Positions 41,913-50,108 of a stretch of DNA of 64,000 bases are shown here, one piece after another (position 1 is the stretch's first letter; every line of letters begins with the position of its first letter). Below the pieces are notes generated by a model. It did not search any database, was not told where the DNA came from, and worked only from the letters and a program-made list of their open reading frames with translations. A program made the translations under genes and the position numbers. Origin of the DNA: Nocardioides sp. Root122 (GTDB lineage: Bacteria > Actinomycetota > Actinomycetes > Propionibacteriales > Nocardioidaceae). Where the stretch lies: NCBI RefSeq assembly GCF_001425025.1, contig NZ_LMDE01000009.1, forward strand, positions 325,357 to 389,356, written 5' to 3'.

Positions 41913-42392
41913 ATGAGCGCGGTCGAGGTCCTGCGGGCCTACCTGGTCGACAACGAGATCGAGCACGAGGAGATCGGCGAGACGTCGTTCTCGTTGACGT
42001 TGCCGGGGGAGAAGAAGCTGCAGACCCCCGTCCGCCTCGACGTCGGCTCGCACGCGCTGGGCGTCCACGCCTTCGTGTGCCGCAACCCCGACGAGAACCA
42101 CGCACGGGTGTACCGCTGGCTGCTCGAGCGCAACCTCAGGATGTACGCCGTCTCCTTCGCCGTGGACCGCACCGGCGACATCTACCTCGAGGCGCGGCTG
42201 CCGCTCTCCGCCGTCGAGCCCGACGAGCTCGACCGCATCCTGGGCTCGGTGCTCGCCAACGCCGACGAGTCGTTCAACGCGATCCTCGAGCTCGGCTTCG
42301 CCTCCTCCATCCGCAAGGAGTGGGAGTGGCGGATCTCGCGGGGCGAGTCCACCCGCAACCTCGAGGCGTTCCGGGGCTGGCTCGAGGCCTGA
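41913..42392 (+). CDS. YbjN-domain protein
   Basis: A 159-residue cytoplasmic protein with the YbjN/type III chaperone-like fold (LRAYLVDNEIEHEE at the start, ENHARVYRWLLERNLRMYAVSFAVD in the middle). The family has no settled function. It sits next to mshA, the same order as the Rv0486-Rv0487 pair of M. tuberculosis (from memory). CATGAT six bases before the ATG supports its own leaderless transcript in addition to read-through from mshA. Confidence 0.8.
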   Translation: MSAVEVLRAYLVDNEIEHEEIGETSFSLTLPGEKKLQTPVRLDVGSHALGVHAFVCRNPDENHARVYRWLLERNLRMYAVSFAVDRTGDIYLEARLPLSAVEPDELDRILGSVLANADESFNAILELGFASSIRKEWEWRISRGESTRNLEAFRGWLEA

Positions 42393-42493
42393 GCCCTGCT
42401 CGGACGTGGTGCGTCGGCGGGCCCTTCGGCCGCGAGCAGACGTGCCTGTTTCTGTGGATGTCTCGACGGGCCGCACAGTGCCACGATGTCAGT

Positions 42494-43885
42494 GTGTCCA
42501 CCGTCGTCGACCCGATCGCGTCCCGGCTCGACACCCTCGTCGCCAGGTTCCTCGTCGACCAGAGGCTGCCCGGGATGGCGATGGGGGTGGTGCACGCCGG
42601 CGAGCTGGCATGGAGCTGCGCGATCGGCTTCGCCGACCAGGCCTCGGGCCGCCGGATCGAGACGGACACGATGTTCCGGATCGCCTCGATCACCAAGTCG
42701 TTCACGGCGACGGCGATCCTGCAGCTGCGCGACGACGGGCGGCTTCGGCTCGACGACCCCCTCGTCGCCCACGTGCCCGAAGCGCGAGCCATCGAGGACC
42801 CGTTCGGGCCGGTGGAGGACGTGACCCTCCGGAGGCTGATGTCCCACACATCCGGGCTCCAGAACGACCTGCCAGCCAGCGACGACCCGTGGCAGCTGGC
42901 CCTGTGGACCGAGAGGGAGCTGCTCGTGCGGCTGGACGGTGTGCGGGTGCTGGCGCCGCCGGAGACGGAGTGGCGCTACAGCAACGTCGCCTACGGGCTG
43001 CTCGGCGTCGTGGTGGGTCGAGTGTCGGGACAGCCCTACGACGCCTACGTCCGAGAGCACGTCCTCGACGTCGCTGGACTGAGCTCGACCACGTTCTTCC
43101 CCGATCCGATGCAGGCTCCTCGGTTGGCGACCGGCCACGGCCCGCACCGGTTCGACGAGGCATTGTCCCCGAGCAGGCAGTTCGACTCCGCGACCTGTCT
43201 CGCCGACGGCGGACTGTGGTCGACGGTCGCGGACCTCTCCCGCTGGGCAACAGTGCAGTTCCGCACGAAGGACGATGACGAGCGCGGGGACGGTGACCGG
43301 GTCCTGGACGGGCCCTCGTTGCGCGAGATGCAGCGATCCGCAGTCCTGGTGGACGCGGACTGGAACCTGGCCTACGGGTTCGGCTGGATGTCGCGGCGGC
43401 TCGGCGACGCCCGGTGGGTGGGCCACACCGGCTCCCTCTTCGGCTGGCGTGCAGAGCTGCTGTTCCGTCCCGAGGACAGTCTCGCCGTGGTCGCGCTCGT
43501 CAACGGCTCGGCTCGACCCGCGTCCCTGGTGGACGACGTGGCGTCGCTGGTCCTGCAGGCACATCGGGACCGGCCGCCCGACCTCCCGGAAGGTCCCCCG
43601 CGACCTCTGCGAGCGGCGCACCGAGAGCTCCTTGGCGCCTACGAGGAGGACGAGTACGGCTTCGGCATCCGGGTCGAGGGTCGCGACGGCACCCTCGTCA
43701 TCCTCGAGAGCGGCGCTCCGTCAGCGGCGCGACTCGCGGCCACCGACGACCCGCTGGTGTTCACGCTGGGCGAGGGCGAGTCCGTCGGGGAGCGGGTGGT
43801 CTTCCTCCGGTCCGGGCAGGGCGCGATCGCCGGTGTCAACTACGTCGGGTTCCCCCTGCACCGGGTGGCGTACGTCCCCCGCTGA
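42494..43885 (+). CDS. Beta-lactamase-family serine hydrolase
   Basis: A 463-residue protein. Nucleophile motif SITK (Ser65, Lys68), YSN (Tyr162-Asn164), and HTG at about residue 311 replacing KTG, as in class C-type esterases and D-aminopeptidases. No signal peptide is seen, so a cytoplasmic esterase or peptidase role is more likely than beta-lactam resistance. The last 90 residues form a small beta domain common in these hydrolases. The GTG at 42494 has CACGAT six bases upstream; an ATG at 42458 is the alternative. Confidence 0.85.
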   Translation: MSTVVDPIASRLDTLVARFLVDQRLPGMAMGVVHAGELAWSCAIGFADQASGRRIETDTMFRIASITKSFTATAILQLRDDGRLRLDDPLVAHVPEARAIEDPFGPVEDVTLRRLMSHTSGLQNDLPASDDPWQLALWTERELLVRLDGVRVLAPPETEWRYSNVAYGLLGVVVGRVSGQPYDAYVREHVLDVAGLSSTTFFPDPMQAPRLATGHGPHRFDEALSPSRQFDSATCLADGGLWSTVADLSRWATVQFRTKDDDERGDGDRVLDGPSLREMQRSAVLVDADWNLAYGFGWMSRRLGDARWVGHTGSLFGWRAELLFRPEDSLAVVALVNGSARPASLVDDVASLVLQAHRDRPPDLPEGPPRPLRAAHRELLGAYEEDEYGFGIRVEGRDGTLVILESGAPSAARLAATDDPLVFTLGEGESVGERVVFLRSGQGAIAGVNYVGFPLHRVAYVPR

Positions 43886-43917
43886 CCCGGCACGGCGGCG
43901 ACCGGGCAGTGTGAGCG

Positions 43918-44829
43918 CTAGGCGACCTTCGGCCGCCGCCGCGTCATCAGCACGCCGACGATCGCGAGCGCGCCGCCCACGAAGGTCAGCGACGGAGGCA
44001 CCTCGTCGATGGTCAGCCATGCCACCAGCGTGGCGATGCCCGGCACCAGGAAGGTCGTCAGCGAGAGCTTGCCCGCGTCGGTGTGGGTGAGGGCGTAGGC
44101 CCACGTCGTGAAGGCCACCGCGGTCGGCAGCACGCCGAGGTAGACGATCCACCACAGCTCCGAGCCGCCGTTGGCGACGATCGAGGGCAGGTCGCCGGCG
44201 AAGGGCAGGCAGGTCACCGCGCCCATCAGGAACGACACGAAGACCACCTGCACCGACGGGATGCGGCGCAGCAGGATCTTCTGGGTCAGCACACCGACGG
44301 CGTACATCGCAGCGGCCACCAGCACCAGCAGCACGCCGACCAGGCTGGCGTCGGCGTCGGTCGAGGAGCCCCGCGCGATCACCGCGACGCCGGCGAAGCC
44401 GACGACCATGCCAGCGACGAGCCAGGCGTGGAGCCGCTCACCGAAGAGCGGCACCGCGAGCAGCGCCACGATCACCGGGCCGATCTGGATGATCATCGCC
44501 GCGGTGCCGGCATCGACGTGGCGCTCACCCGCGTTGAGCGCGAGGTTGTAGACGCCGAACCAGCCGACCCCGCCGAGCGCCAGCAGGGCCCACTCGCGGC
44601 GGTCGGGGCGCACCCACCCGCGCCGCAGCACCAGCGGGAGCACCACCAGTGCGGCGACGAGCAGGCGGCCCGCACCGATCGCGCCGGGGCTCACCTCGTG
44701 GGCGACGTGGCGGATGACGACGAACGCCGAGGCCCACATCACCAGGGTGATCGCGCCGGCCGCAACCGGAAGCCAGGGCGCGGGCGCCGCGGTCGTGCCG
44801 GACGGGGTGGCGGTGGTCTGCGTTGTCAC
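43918..44829 (-). CDS. EamA-family (DMT) transporter
   Basis: A 303-residue membrane protein with ten helices in two EamA repeats (about residues 18-145 and 160-295), for example AGAITLVMWASAFVVIRHV and MYAVGVLTQKILLRR. The family exports or imports metabolites such as amino acids and nucleobases; the substrate is unknown. TAGCCT lies six bases before the GTG start. Confidence 0.87.
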   Translation of the reverse strand: MTTQTTATPSGTTAAPAPWLPVAAGAITLVMWASAFVVIRHVAHEVSPGAIGAGRLLVAALVVLPLVLRRGWVRPDRREWALLALGGVGWFGVYNLALNAGERHVDAGTAAMIIQIGPVIVALLAVPLFGERLHAWLVAGMVVGFAGVAVIARGSSTDADASLVGVLLVLVAAAMYAVGVLTQKILLRRIPSVQVVFVSFLMGAVTCLPFAGDLPSIVANGGSELWWIVYLGVLPTAVAFTTWAYALTHTDAGKLSLTTFLVPGIATLVAWLTIDEVPPSLTFVGGALAIVGVLMTRRRPKVA

Positions 44830-44949
44830 GACCCAAGGCTAGGGACGGTCATGACGGGCCGCCAGCGCATTTCGGACGTCGTACGCCGAGATCCCGCCGC
44901 GCGGGATGGGCCGAAATGACTATTGCGCGATGCCAGAATTAATAACACC

Positions 44950-44964
44950 ATTTACCGTGTAAAT
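44950..44964. promoter_or_regulatory. AT-rich palindrome upstream of the small CxxC gene
   Basis: ATTTAC (44950-44955) and GTAAAT (44959-44964) are perfect arms around CGT, in the most AT-rich spot of the window. TAAATA within it could serve as a -10 for the gene at 44991. The rest of 44830-44990 shows nothing certain. Confidence 0.45.
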
Positions 44965-44990
44965 AGAGTCGTCAGTGGGGAGCTGGGCAC

Positions 44991-45203
44991 ATGTCGGGAC
45001 ATGAGTGGGTCGGGGCCGCGTTGGTCGGCATGGGTGTCGGGCAGACCCGTCGCGCCGAGCATGCGGCCCGCACCGGGCGGCACGTGCTGCCCGCCGGGAC
45101 CAGGATCGAGGTCCTGGAGGTCTACTGCGGCAGCTGCCACGTGCGCTACGACGCGCGCAGCCACGCCCAGCAGTGCCCGCGGGCGATGCCGCGATCGGCC
45201 TGA
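44991..45203 (+). CDS. Small CxxC protein of unknown function
   Basis: A 70-residue protein. The second half has YCGSCHVRYDARSHAQQC, three cysteines and two histidines that could hold one zinc, so a small zinc ribbon is possible. The first half is Gly/Ala/Arg-rich. The ATG is preceded by GGGGAG at 7 bases. It stops 18 bp before the end of regX3 on the other strand. No family recognised. Confidence 0.55.
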   Translation: MSGHEWVGAALVGMGVGQTRRAEHAARTGRHVLPAGTRIEVLEVYCGSCHVRYDARSHAQQCPRAMPRSA

Positions 45204-45221
45204 CCGGGTGCCCCGACCGCC

Positions 45222-45899
45222 TCAGAGGTCCAGCTTGTAGCCCAGCCCGCGGACCGTCACGAGGTACTTCGGCTCGCTCGGGTCCGGCTCGAGCTTGGCC
45301 CGCAGCCGCTTCACGTGGACGTCGAGGGTCTTGGTGTCGCCGACGTAGTCGGATCCCCACACCCGGTCGATCAGCTGACCGCGGGTCAGGACCCGGCCGG
45401 GGTTGCGCAGGAACATCTCGAGCAGCTCGAACTCCTTGAGCGGCAGGCGCTGCTCGCTGCCGTCGACGGTCACGACGTGGCGCTCGACGTCCATCCGGAC
45501 CGGGCCGGCCTCGAGCGTGTCGGGCATCAGGTCGGGCTCCTGGCCGCGGCGCAGCACCGCACGGATCCGGGCGACCAGCTCGCGGGGGGAGTAGGGCTTG
45601 GTGACGTAGTCGTCGGCGCCGAGCTCGAGCCCGACCACCTTGTCGACCTCGTCGTCCTTCGCGCTGACCATGATCACCGGGGTCGACGACGACTGGCGGA
45701 TCTGGCGGCAGACCTCGGTGCCGGGGACGCCGGGCAGCATCAGGTCGAGGAGCACGATGTCGGGCCCGAACCGGTCGAACTCGGTGAGGGCGGTGTTGCC
45801 GTCGGCCGCGATCGCCACCTCGTAGCCCTCCTTGCGGAGCATGTAGGCGAGTGCGTCGCTGTAGCTCTCTTCGTCCTCGACGACGAGTACGCGGGTCAT
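45222..45899 (-). CDS. regX3: Phosphate-responsive response regulator RegX3
   Basis: A 225-residue OmpR-type regulator. The receiver domain has acidic residues near D9, phospho-acceptor Asp52 in DIVLLDLMLPG and the conserved Lys in YVTKPYS. The winged helix follows (LLEMFLRNPGRVLTRGQLIDRVWG ... VTVRGLGYKL). The ATG at 45899 lies in the senX3 stop (ATGA); a longer upstream reading would run into senX3. With SenX3 it responds to phosphate limitation. Confidence 0.93.
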   Translation of the reverse strand: MTRVLVVEDEESYSDALAYMLRKEGYEVAIAADGNTALTEFDRFGPDIVLLDLMLPGVPGTEVCRQIRQSSSTPVIMVSAKDDEVDKVVGLELGADDYVTKPYSPRELVARIRAVLRRGQEPDLMPDTLEAGPVRMDVERHVVTVDGSEQRLPLKEFELLEMFLRNPGRVLTRGQLIDRVWGSDYVGDTKTLDVHVKRLRAKLEPDPSEPKYLVTVRGLGYKLDL

Positions 45900-47125
45900 C
45901 TGTTGATCTCCTGCTGGTCTCTGCGGGTGGTGGAGCCGGTGCCCGGCGACCGGTCCGTCGGCGGCACGACGACCTCGACGGGCGTGGTCGTGCGGCCCGA
46001 GCCGGGCTGGGAGTTGCGAGGGAGGGTGAGGGTGAAGGTCGAGCCCTGGCCCTGGACCGACCACACGGAGATGTCGCCCCCGTGGGTGGCGGCCACGTGC
46101 TTGACGATCGCCAGCCCCAGTCCCGTGCCGCCGGTGGAGCGGTGCCGGGCCGGGTCGACGCGGTAGAAGCGCTCGAAGATCCGGTCGATGTCCTCGGCGG
46201 GGATGCCGATGCCCTGGTCGACCACCGAGATCTGCACCTGCTCGCCCTCGGAGCGGGTCGTCACGACGACCCGGGATCCCTGGCTGGAGTACGTCACGGC
46301 GTTGGCGACCAGGTTGCTGATCGCGGCGCCGATCTGCTCCTGCGACCCGAAGACCTCGAGACCGTGCTCGCCGCGTGACTCCACGGTGATGTCCTTGGCG
46401 GCCGCCTCCATGGCGCTGGTGTCGACGGCGGTCGCCACCGCGGCATCGAGGTCGACCATGACCGGCGTCTCCAACGGGTCGTGTCCCTGGAGGCGGGACA
46501 GCTCGATGATCTGCTGCACGAGGCGGGAGAGCCGGTCGCTCTCGGTGAGCATCCGGGTCGCGAAGCGCTGGACGGCCTCGGGGTCGTCGGAGGCGTCCGT
46601 GACGGCCTCAGCGAGGAGCCGGATCGCGCCCACCGGCGTCTTCAGCTCGTGGCTGACGTTGGCCACGAAGTCGCGACGCACGGCCTCGACCCGCCGCTCG
46701 CGCGTGCGGTCCTCGACGAGGGCCAGCACGAGCCGGGCGCCGAGCGGCGCGACGCGCGCGGTCAGGGTGCGGGCGGTGCCACCGTCGGTGGCCGGCAGGT
46801 CGAGCTCGCTCTCGCGGATCTGCCCGTCGCGGCGGACCTGGGCGATCATGTCGAGCAGCTCCGCCACGACCAGCGTGTTGCCGCGCACCAGCCCGAAGGC
46901 GTACGCCGGCGCGGAGGCCTTGAGCACGTGGTCGGACTCGTCGACGACGACCGCACTGGAGCGCAGGATGCTGAGCACGGCGGCGACACCCTCCTGCACG
47001 ACCGGCTCCTCCACCGTCGGCATGGTGTGTCGCTGGCGGTCGCTGATGTGCCACGCGAGCACTGCTCCACCTGCCACGATGGCCCCGATGATCGCGGCCA
47101 ACCCGGCCTGCATCGTCGGATCCAC
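45896..47125 (-). CDS. senX3: Sensor histidine kinase SenX3
   Basis: A 409-residue kinase. One N-terminal membrane segment (about residues 6-26), a PAS-like region (VLSILRSSAVVVDESDHVLKASAPA), the phospho-acceptor box FVANVSHELKTP, then N, G1 and G2 boxes (LVANAVTYS, VVDQGIGIP, GGTGLGLAIVK). The start is placed at the second GTG, 47125, because TACGAT lies exactly six bases before it; the GTG at 47131 is directly next to that hexamer. It is divergent from phoU across a PHO-box-like repeat. Confidence 0.92.
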   Translation of the reverse strand: MDPTMQAGLAAIIGAIVAGGAVLAWHISDRQRHTMPTVEEPVVQEGVAAVLSILRSSAVVVDESDHVLKASAPAYAFGLVRGNTLVVAELLDMIAQVRRDGQIRESELDLPATDGGTARTLTARVAPLGARLVLALVEDRTRERRVEAVRRDFVANVSHELKTPVGAIRLLAEAVTDASDDPEAVQRFATRMLTESDRLSRLVQQIIELSRLQGHDPLETPVMVDLDAAVATAVDTSAMEAAAKDITVESRGEHGLEVFGSQEQIGAAISNLVANAVTYSSQGSRVVVTTRSEGEQVQISVVDQGIGIPAEDIDRIFERFYRVDPARHRSTGGTGLGLAIVKHVAATHGGDISVWSVQGQGSTFTLTLPRNSQPGSGRTTTPVEVVVPPTDRSPGTGSTTRRDQQEINR

Positions 47126-47184
47126 GCTCACATCGTACGCATCGGGGCCCTGCGTCCAGGCCGGATGGACGCCGAGCTCCGAGT

Positions 47185-47206
47185 GTTCATGCGCCGTTCA
47201 CCGGGC
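47185..47206 (+). promoter_or_regulatory. PHO-box-like direct repeat upstream of phoU
   Basis: Two adjacent 11-base units, GTTCATGCGCC (47185-47195) and GTTCACCGGGC (47196-47206), match the GTTCA-type direct repeat bound by PhoP/RegX3 regulators in actinobacteria (family knowledge). They end just before the expected -35 of the phoU promoter. Confidence 0.6.
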
Positions 47207-47232
47207 ACGCACATCTGTTCGCTTCGGGTGCC

Positions 47233-47238
47233 TACAGT
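47233..47238 (+). promoter_or_regulatory. phoU -10 element (leaderless)
   Basis: TACAGT lies six bases before the phoU ATG, so transcription should begin at the start codon. Confidence 0.55.
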
Positions 47239-47244
47239 GCCGGC

Positions 47245-47895
47245 ATGCGTGAGGCTTTCCATGACCAGCTCGACGGCATCTTCGCCGACCTCTCCGAGAT
47301 CTGCGGGCAGGTCGAGGTCGCCGTACGAGAGGCCACCAAGGCACTGATGACCGGCGACGTGCACACCGCCGACCAGGTCATCAGTGACGACGCGGCGATC
47401 GACGCCGCCCGGGAGCGGGTCGACGACACGTCGTTCGCCCTGCTGTCGCTGCAGCAGCCGGTCGCCGGCGACCTGCGGATGATCGTGTCCGCGCTCCGGA
47501 TGGTCAGTGAGCTCGAGCGGATGGGCGACCTGTCGGTCCACGTCGCCAAGATCGCGCGCCTCCGGGTGCCGTCGGTGGCGGTGCCCGACGAGCTTCGCCC
47601 GACGATGGAGCAGATGGCCTTCACGGCCGAGGACATGGTGCGTCGCGTGCGCAGCATCATCGTGGACCGCGACGTCGAGGCCGCCATCGAGCTCGGCCGC
47701 GACGACGAGGTGATGGACCAGCTGCGCCGCCGCAGCTTCACCGAGCTGCTGTCCACCGACTGGCAGCACGGCGTGGAGGCCGCGGTCGACGTGGCCCTGC
47801 TGGGCCGCTACTACGAGCGCATCGCCGACCACGCGGTGTCGGTCGCCAACCGCGTCGTCTTCGTGGTCACCGGCGAGGTGCCGGCCCGCGACTGA
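47245..47895 (+). CDS. phoU: Phosphate transport/signalling regulator PhoU
   Basis: A 216-residue all-helical protein of two three-helix PhoU repeats, with the acidic metal-site patches in MVSELERMGDLSVHVAKIAR and YYERIADHAVSVANRVVF. It links the Pst transporter to the sensor kinase and represses the phosphate response when phosphate is plentiful. Placed head to head with senX3-regX3 behind the PHO-like repeat. Confidence 0.93.
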   Translation: MREAFHDQLDGIFADLSEICGQVEVAVREATKALMTGDVHTADQVISDDAAIDAARERVDDTSFALLSLQQPVAGDLRMIVSALRMVSELERMGDLSVHVAKIARLRVPSVAVPDELRPTMEQMAFTAEDMVRRVRSIIVDRDVEAAIELGRDDEVMDQLRRRSFTELLSTDWQHGVEAAVDVALLGRYYERIADHAVSVANRVVFVVTGEVPARD

Positions 47896-47973
47896 GATCG
47901 CCCTCGGCATCCCGGCCGGATTTCGTCGCGCCCGTCGCGGCTTCGTCCCTCAGCCGCGGGGCTTGCTCAATCT

Positions 47974-48021
47974 CGATGACCCCACGCGCTGACCGACTCC
48001 GTCGGTCAGCGCTGGTCATCG
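47974..48021. terminator. Bidirectional terminator between phoU and gpmA
   Basis: GCGCTGACCGAC (47986-47997) and GTCGGTCAGCGC (48001-48012) form a 12-bp perfect stem with a 3-base loop. CGATGACC (47974-47981) and GGTCATCG (48014-48021) extend it after an uneven internal loop. The gpmA stop codon (48016-48018) lies inside the right arm. Confidence 0.75.
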
Positions 48022-48759
48022 ACCCTGGTTGGCCACGGCCGCCGCGGCCGCGGCGGCGGCCTCGGGGTCGAGGTACTGGCCACCGGCGACGGTGGGCTGC
48101 AACGAGTCGTCGAGGCGGTAGACCAGCGGCATCCCGGTGGGGATGTTGAGCGCGGCGATGTCCTCGTCGGAGATGCCGTCGAGGTGCTTGACGAGCGCGC
48201 GCAGGCTGTTGCCGTGGGCGGCGACCAGCACGGTCTTCCCGGCCCGGAGGTCGGGCACGATCTCGCCCTCCCAGTAGGGCAGGAAGCGCGCGATGACGTC
48301 CTTGAGGCACTCGGTGCGGGGGAGCTCGTCGCCGAGGTCGGCGTAGCGCGGGTCGCCGGCCTGGGAGTACTCGTCGGAGTCGTCCAGGGGCGGGGGAGGG
48401 GTGTCGAAGGAGCGGCGCCAGAGCATGAACTGCTCCTCGCCGTACTGCTCGAGCGTCTGCTTCTTGTCCTTGCCCTGGAGCGCTCCGTAGTGGCGCTCGT
48501 TGAGGCGCCACGAGCGCTTGACCGGGATCCAGTGGCGGTCGGCTGCGTCGAGGGCGAGGGCCGCGGTGTTGATGGCGCGGCGCTGCAGCGAGGTGTGCAC
48601 CACGTCGGGCAGCACGCCGGACTCGCGGATCAGCTGGCCCCCGCGGACCGCCTCGCGCTCACCCTTCTCGGTGAGCGCGACGTCGACCCATCCGGTGAAC
48701 AGGTTCTTGGCGTTCCAGTCGCTCTCGCCGTGGCGGAGCAGGACCAGCGTGTAGGTCAT
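48016..48759 (-). CDS. gpmA: 2,3-bisphosphoglycerate-dependent phosphoglycerate mutase
   Basis: A 247-residue glycolytic enzyme. LLRHGES with phospho-histidine 10, [13 protein letters not shown] and [13 protein letters not shown] with the second catalytic histidine. The C-terminus ends with a run of alanines, a low-complexity addition also common in related actinobacteria. Its ATG overlaps the stop of the lipoprotein gene (ATGA). Proximity to phoU, senX3 and regX3 recalls the mycobacterial gpm1-senX3-regX3 order. Confidence 0.94.
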   Translation of the reverse strand: MTYTLVLLRHGESDWNAKNLFTGWVDVALTEKGEREAVRGGQLIRESGVLPDVVHTSLQRRAINTAALALDAADRHWIPVKRSWRLNERHYGALQGKDKKQTLEQYGEEQFMLWRRSFDTPPPPLDDSDEYSQAGDPRYADLGDELPRTECLKDVIARFLPYWEGEIVPDLRAGKTVLVAAHGNSLRALVKHLDGISDEDIAALNIPTGMPLVYRLDDSLQPTVAGGQYLDPEAAAAAAAAVANQGR

Positions 48760-49229
48760 GACGCGTCCATGCCTTCCCAGTAGCCGGAGTCGTCGGCGAC
48801 GACGGGGACCTTCATGGTGATCCGTTCGCCGTTGCCGAAGTCGACCGCCAGGGGGATGAAGTCGCCGGCGCCGAAGTCGCCGTTGAGCACCACGTCGGCG
48901 GCCGGGTCGGCGAGGTTGACGAGGCCGCCGGCCGGGATCGTGATGGGGTCGAAGTCGGCGGCCTCGATCGAGGCGCCCTCGTCGCCCGAGACGCCGGTGA
49001 ACGACTGCTCGGTGTCGGTGTCGTTGTTGGACAGCGAGGCCACGAACGTGCCCGAGCCGTCTGTCGCGGACACGACCACTGCGGAGAGGATGTCGACGTC
49101 GCCCTCGCGGTTGTTGGCGCCGCCGGCGGGGGTGTAGTCACGATCGGTGGCGTAGTCGAAGCCGCACGAGGACAGCGGCACGGCGAGCGCGAGGACCGCC
49201 GCTGCGGTCGCGAGAGGTCGAAGCTGCAT
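48756..49229 (-). CDS. Lipoprotein, LpqE-like candidate
   Basis: A 157-residue lipoprotein with lipobox LSSC and Cys22, then a beta-rich domain ([24 protein letters not shown] ... [11 protein letters not shown]) resembling PCu(A)C/LpqE-type extracellular domains. The copper-ligand histidines and methionines of PCu(A)C are not evident. In mycobacteria lpqE sits beside carD and ispD, as this gene nearly does here. TAGGCT lies seven bases before the ATG. Confidence 0.65.
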   Translation of the reverse strand: MQLRPLATAAAVLALAVPLSSCGFDYATDRDYTPAGGANNREGDVDILSAVVVSATDGSGTFVASLSNNDTDTEQSFTGVSGDEGASIEAADFDPITIPAGGLVNLADPAADVVLNGDFGAGDFIPLAVDFGNGERITMKVPVVADDSGYWEGMDAS

Positions 49230-49250
49230 GGCCCACAGCCTAGCGTCGGT

Positions 49251-49949
49251 TCAGGTCAGCCCGACGCTCCGCCCTGCGATGAGGATGCCGACCACGACGA
49301 GGGTGGTGAAGACCCCGGCCGCGACCAGCGCCCGGGGGGTGCCGATGCGCAGCGCGACCAGGAGCGGGAGGGAGCGTTCGCCCTCCTCGTTGTCGGCCAC
49401 CAGCCCGGGCAGCGCGAGCAGCACGTGCACGCCCAGGCCGAGGGCCGCGGCGAGGCAGGTCATCGCCGCGGTGGGCGGCGTCGACGTACCGACCCCGCCC
49501 CAGCCGCCGTAGGCCAGGAAGGCCGGATAGCAGGCGAAGGAGGCCATCCACGGCAGGAACGACAGAGGGCGGGCGTGGAGGATCCAGTCACCCACGGCCG
49601 CCACGACCAGCAGCGACAGGTACGCCAGTCCCGCACTGCGGCCGTTGGCCACCGCGAGGGGCACCACCAGCAGGACCGCGCAGGTCAGGGCGAACCACAC
49701 CGTCCCGGGGTCCAGCCGCCCGGTGCTCAGCGGCTTGTCGGGCCGGTGCCGCTGGTCGCGGCCACGATCGGCGAGGTCGTCGGCCCACCCGAGCACGGAC
49801 TGGCCGACGAGCACGGTCGCAGCGACCAGGCCGACCTCACGGAGAGGGCGTCCGGCGACCGCCGCCGCGGTCGCCACCGCAGCCGCGGTGGCGATCGCCT
49901 GGCGCGGGTGCGCGGCACGGAACAGGAGCAGCGCAGCAGGCGTCGGCAT
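49251..49949 (-). CDS. UbiA-family prenyltransferase-like membrane protein
   Basis: A 232-residue protein with about seven membrane helices. The first Asp-rich motif DDLADRGRDQRHRPDKP matches the UbiA metal and diphosphate site; the second motif is reduced. It is shorter than the usual 280-300 residues of MenA or UbiA, so the substrate is uncertain. The ATG at 49949 has CATACT six bases upstream; a longer reading to 50045 lacks this signal. Confidence 0.7.
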   Translation of the reverse strand: MPTPAALLLFRAAHPRQAIATAAAVATAAAVAGRPLREVGLVAATVLVGQSVLGWADDLADRGRDQRHRPDKPLSTGRLDPGTVWFALTCAVLLVVPLAVANGRSAGLAYLSLLVVAAVGDWILHARPLSFLPWMASFACYPAFLAYGGWGGVGTSTPPTAAMTCLAAALGLGVHVLLALPGLVADNEEGERSLPLLVALRIGTPRALVAAGVFTTLVVVGILIAGRSVGLT

Positions 49950-50062
49950 GGGCCGCAGTATGTCCCACGGGGCGTCCCAGGACCCGGGGCGCACCACAGG
50001 AACCAGCGATCTGTCAAGCCCGGATGTGGCCTCTGACCTGCGCAAACGCGTCGGGAGCCCAT

Positions 50063-50080
50063 TCGAACCCGTGTTAGAAT
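50063..50080 (+). promoter_or_regulatory. carD promoter -10 with overlapping LexA-box-like palindrome
   Basis: TAGAAT at 50075-50080 is the -10. TCGAAC (50063-50068), CCGT and GTTAGA (50073-50078) match 11 of the 12 fixed positions of the mycobacterial SOS box TCGAAC-N4-GTTCGA. No good -35 is present. The remaining part of 49950-50108 shows nothing else. Confidence 0.5.
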
Positions 50081-50108
50081 GGACACCCTAGGAAGGGGAA
50101 CTGAACAT

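Noticed and set aside
42458..42493. ATG 42458 as start of the serine hydrolase
   Set aside because: No ribosome site; the GTG at 42494 has a -10-like hexamer at the same six-base distance as many genes here.
45222..46064. Longer RegX3 reading starting at 46064
   Set aside because: The added part lies inside senX3 and the receiver domain starts exactly at the ATG at 45899.
47900..47972. GC-rich stretch with small inverted repeats (CGCGGC...GCCGCG) as a mobile or REP element
   Set aside because: No second copy in the window and only short arms; treated as part of the gene end region.
50040..50100. TTCGAACCC before carD as part of a tRNA T-arm
   Set aside because: No acceptor, D-arm or anticodon arm can be folded around it.
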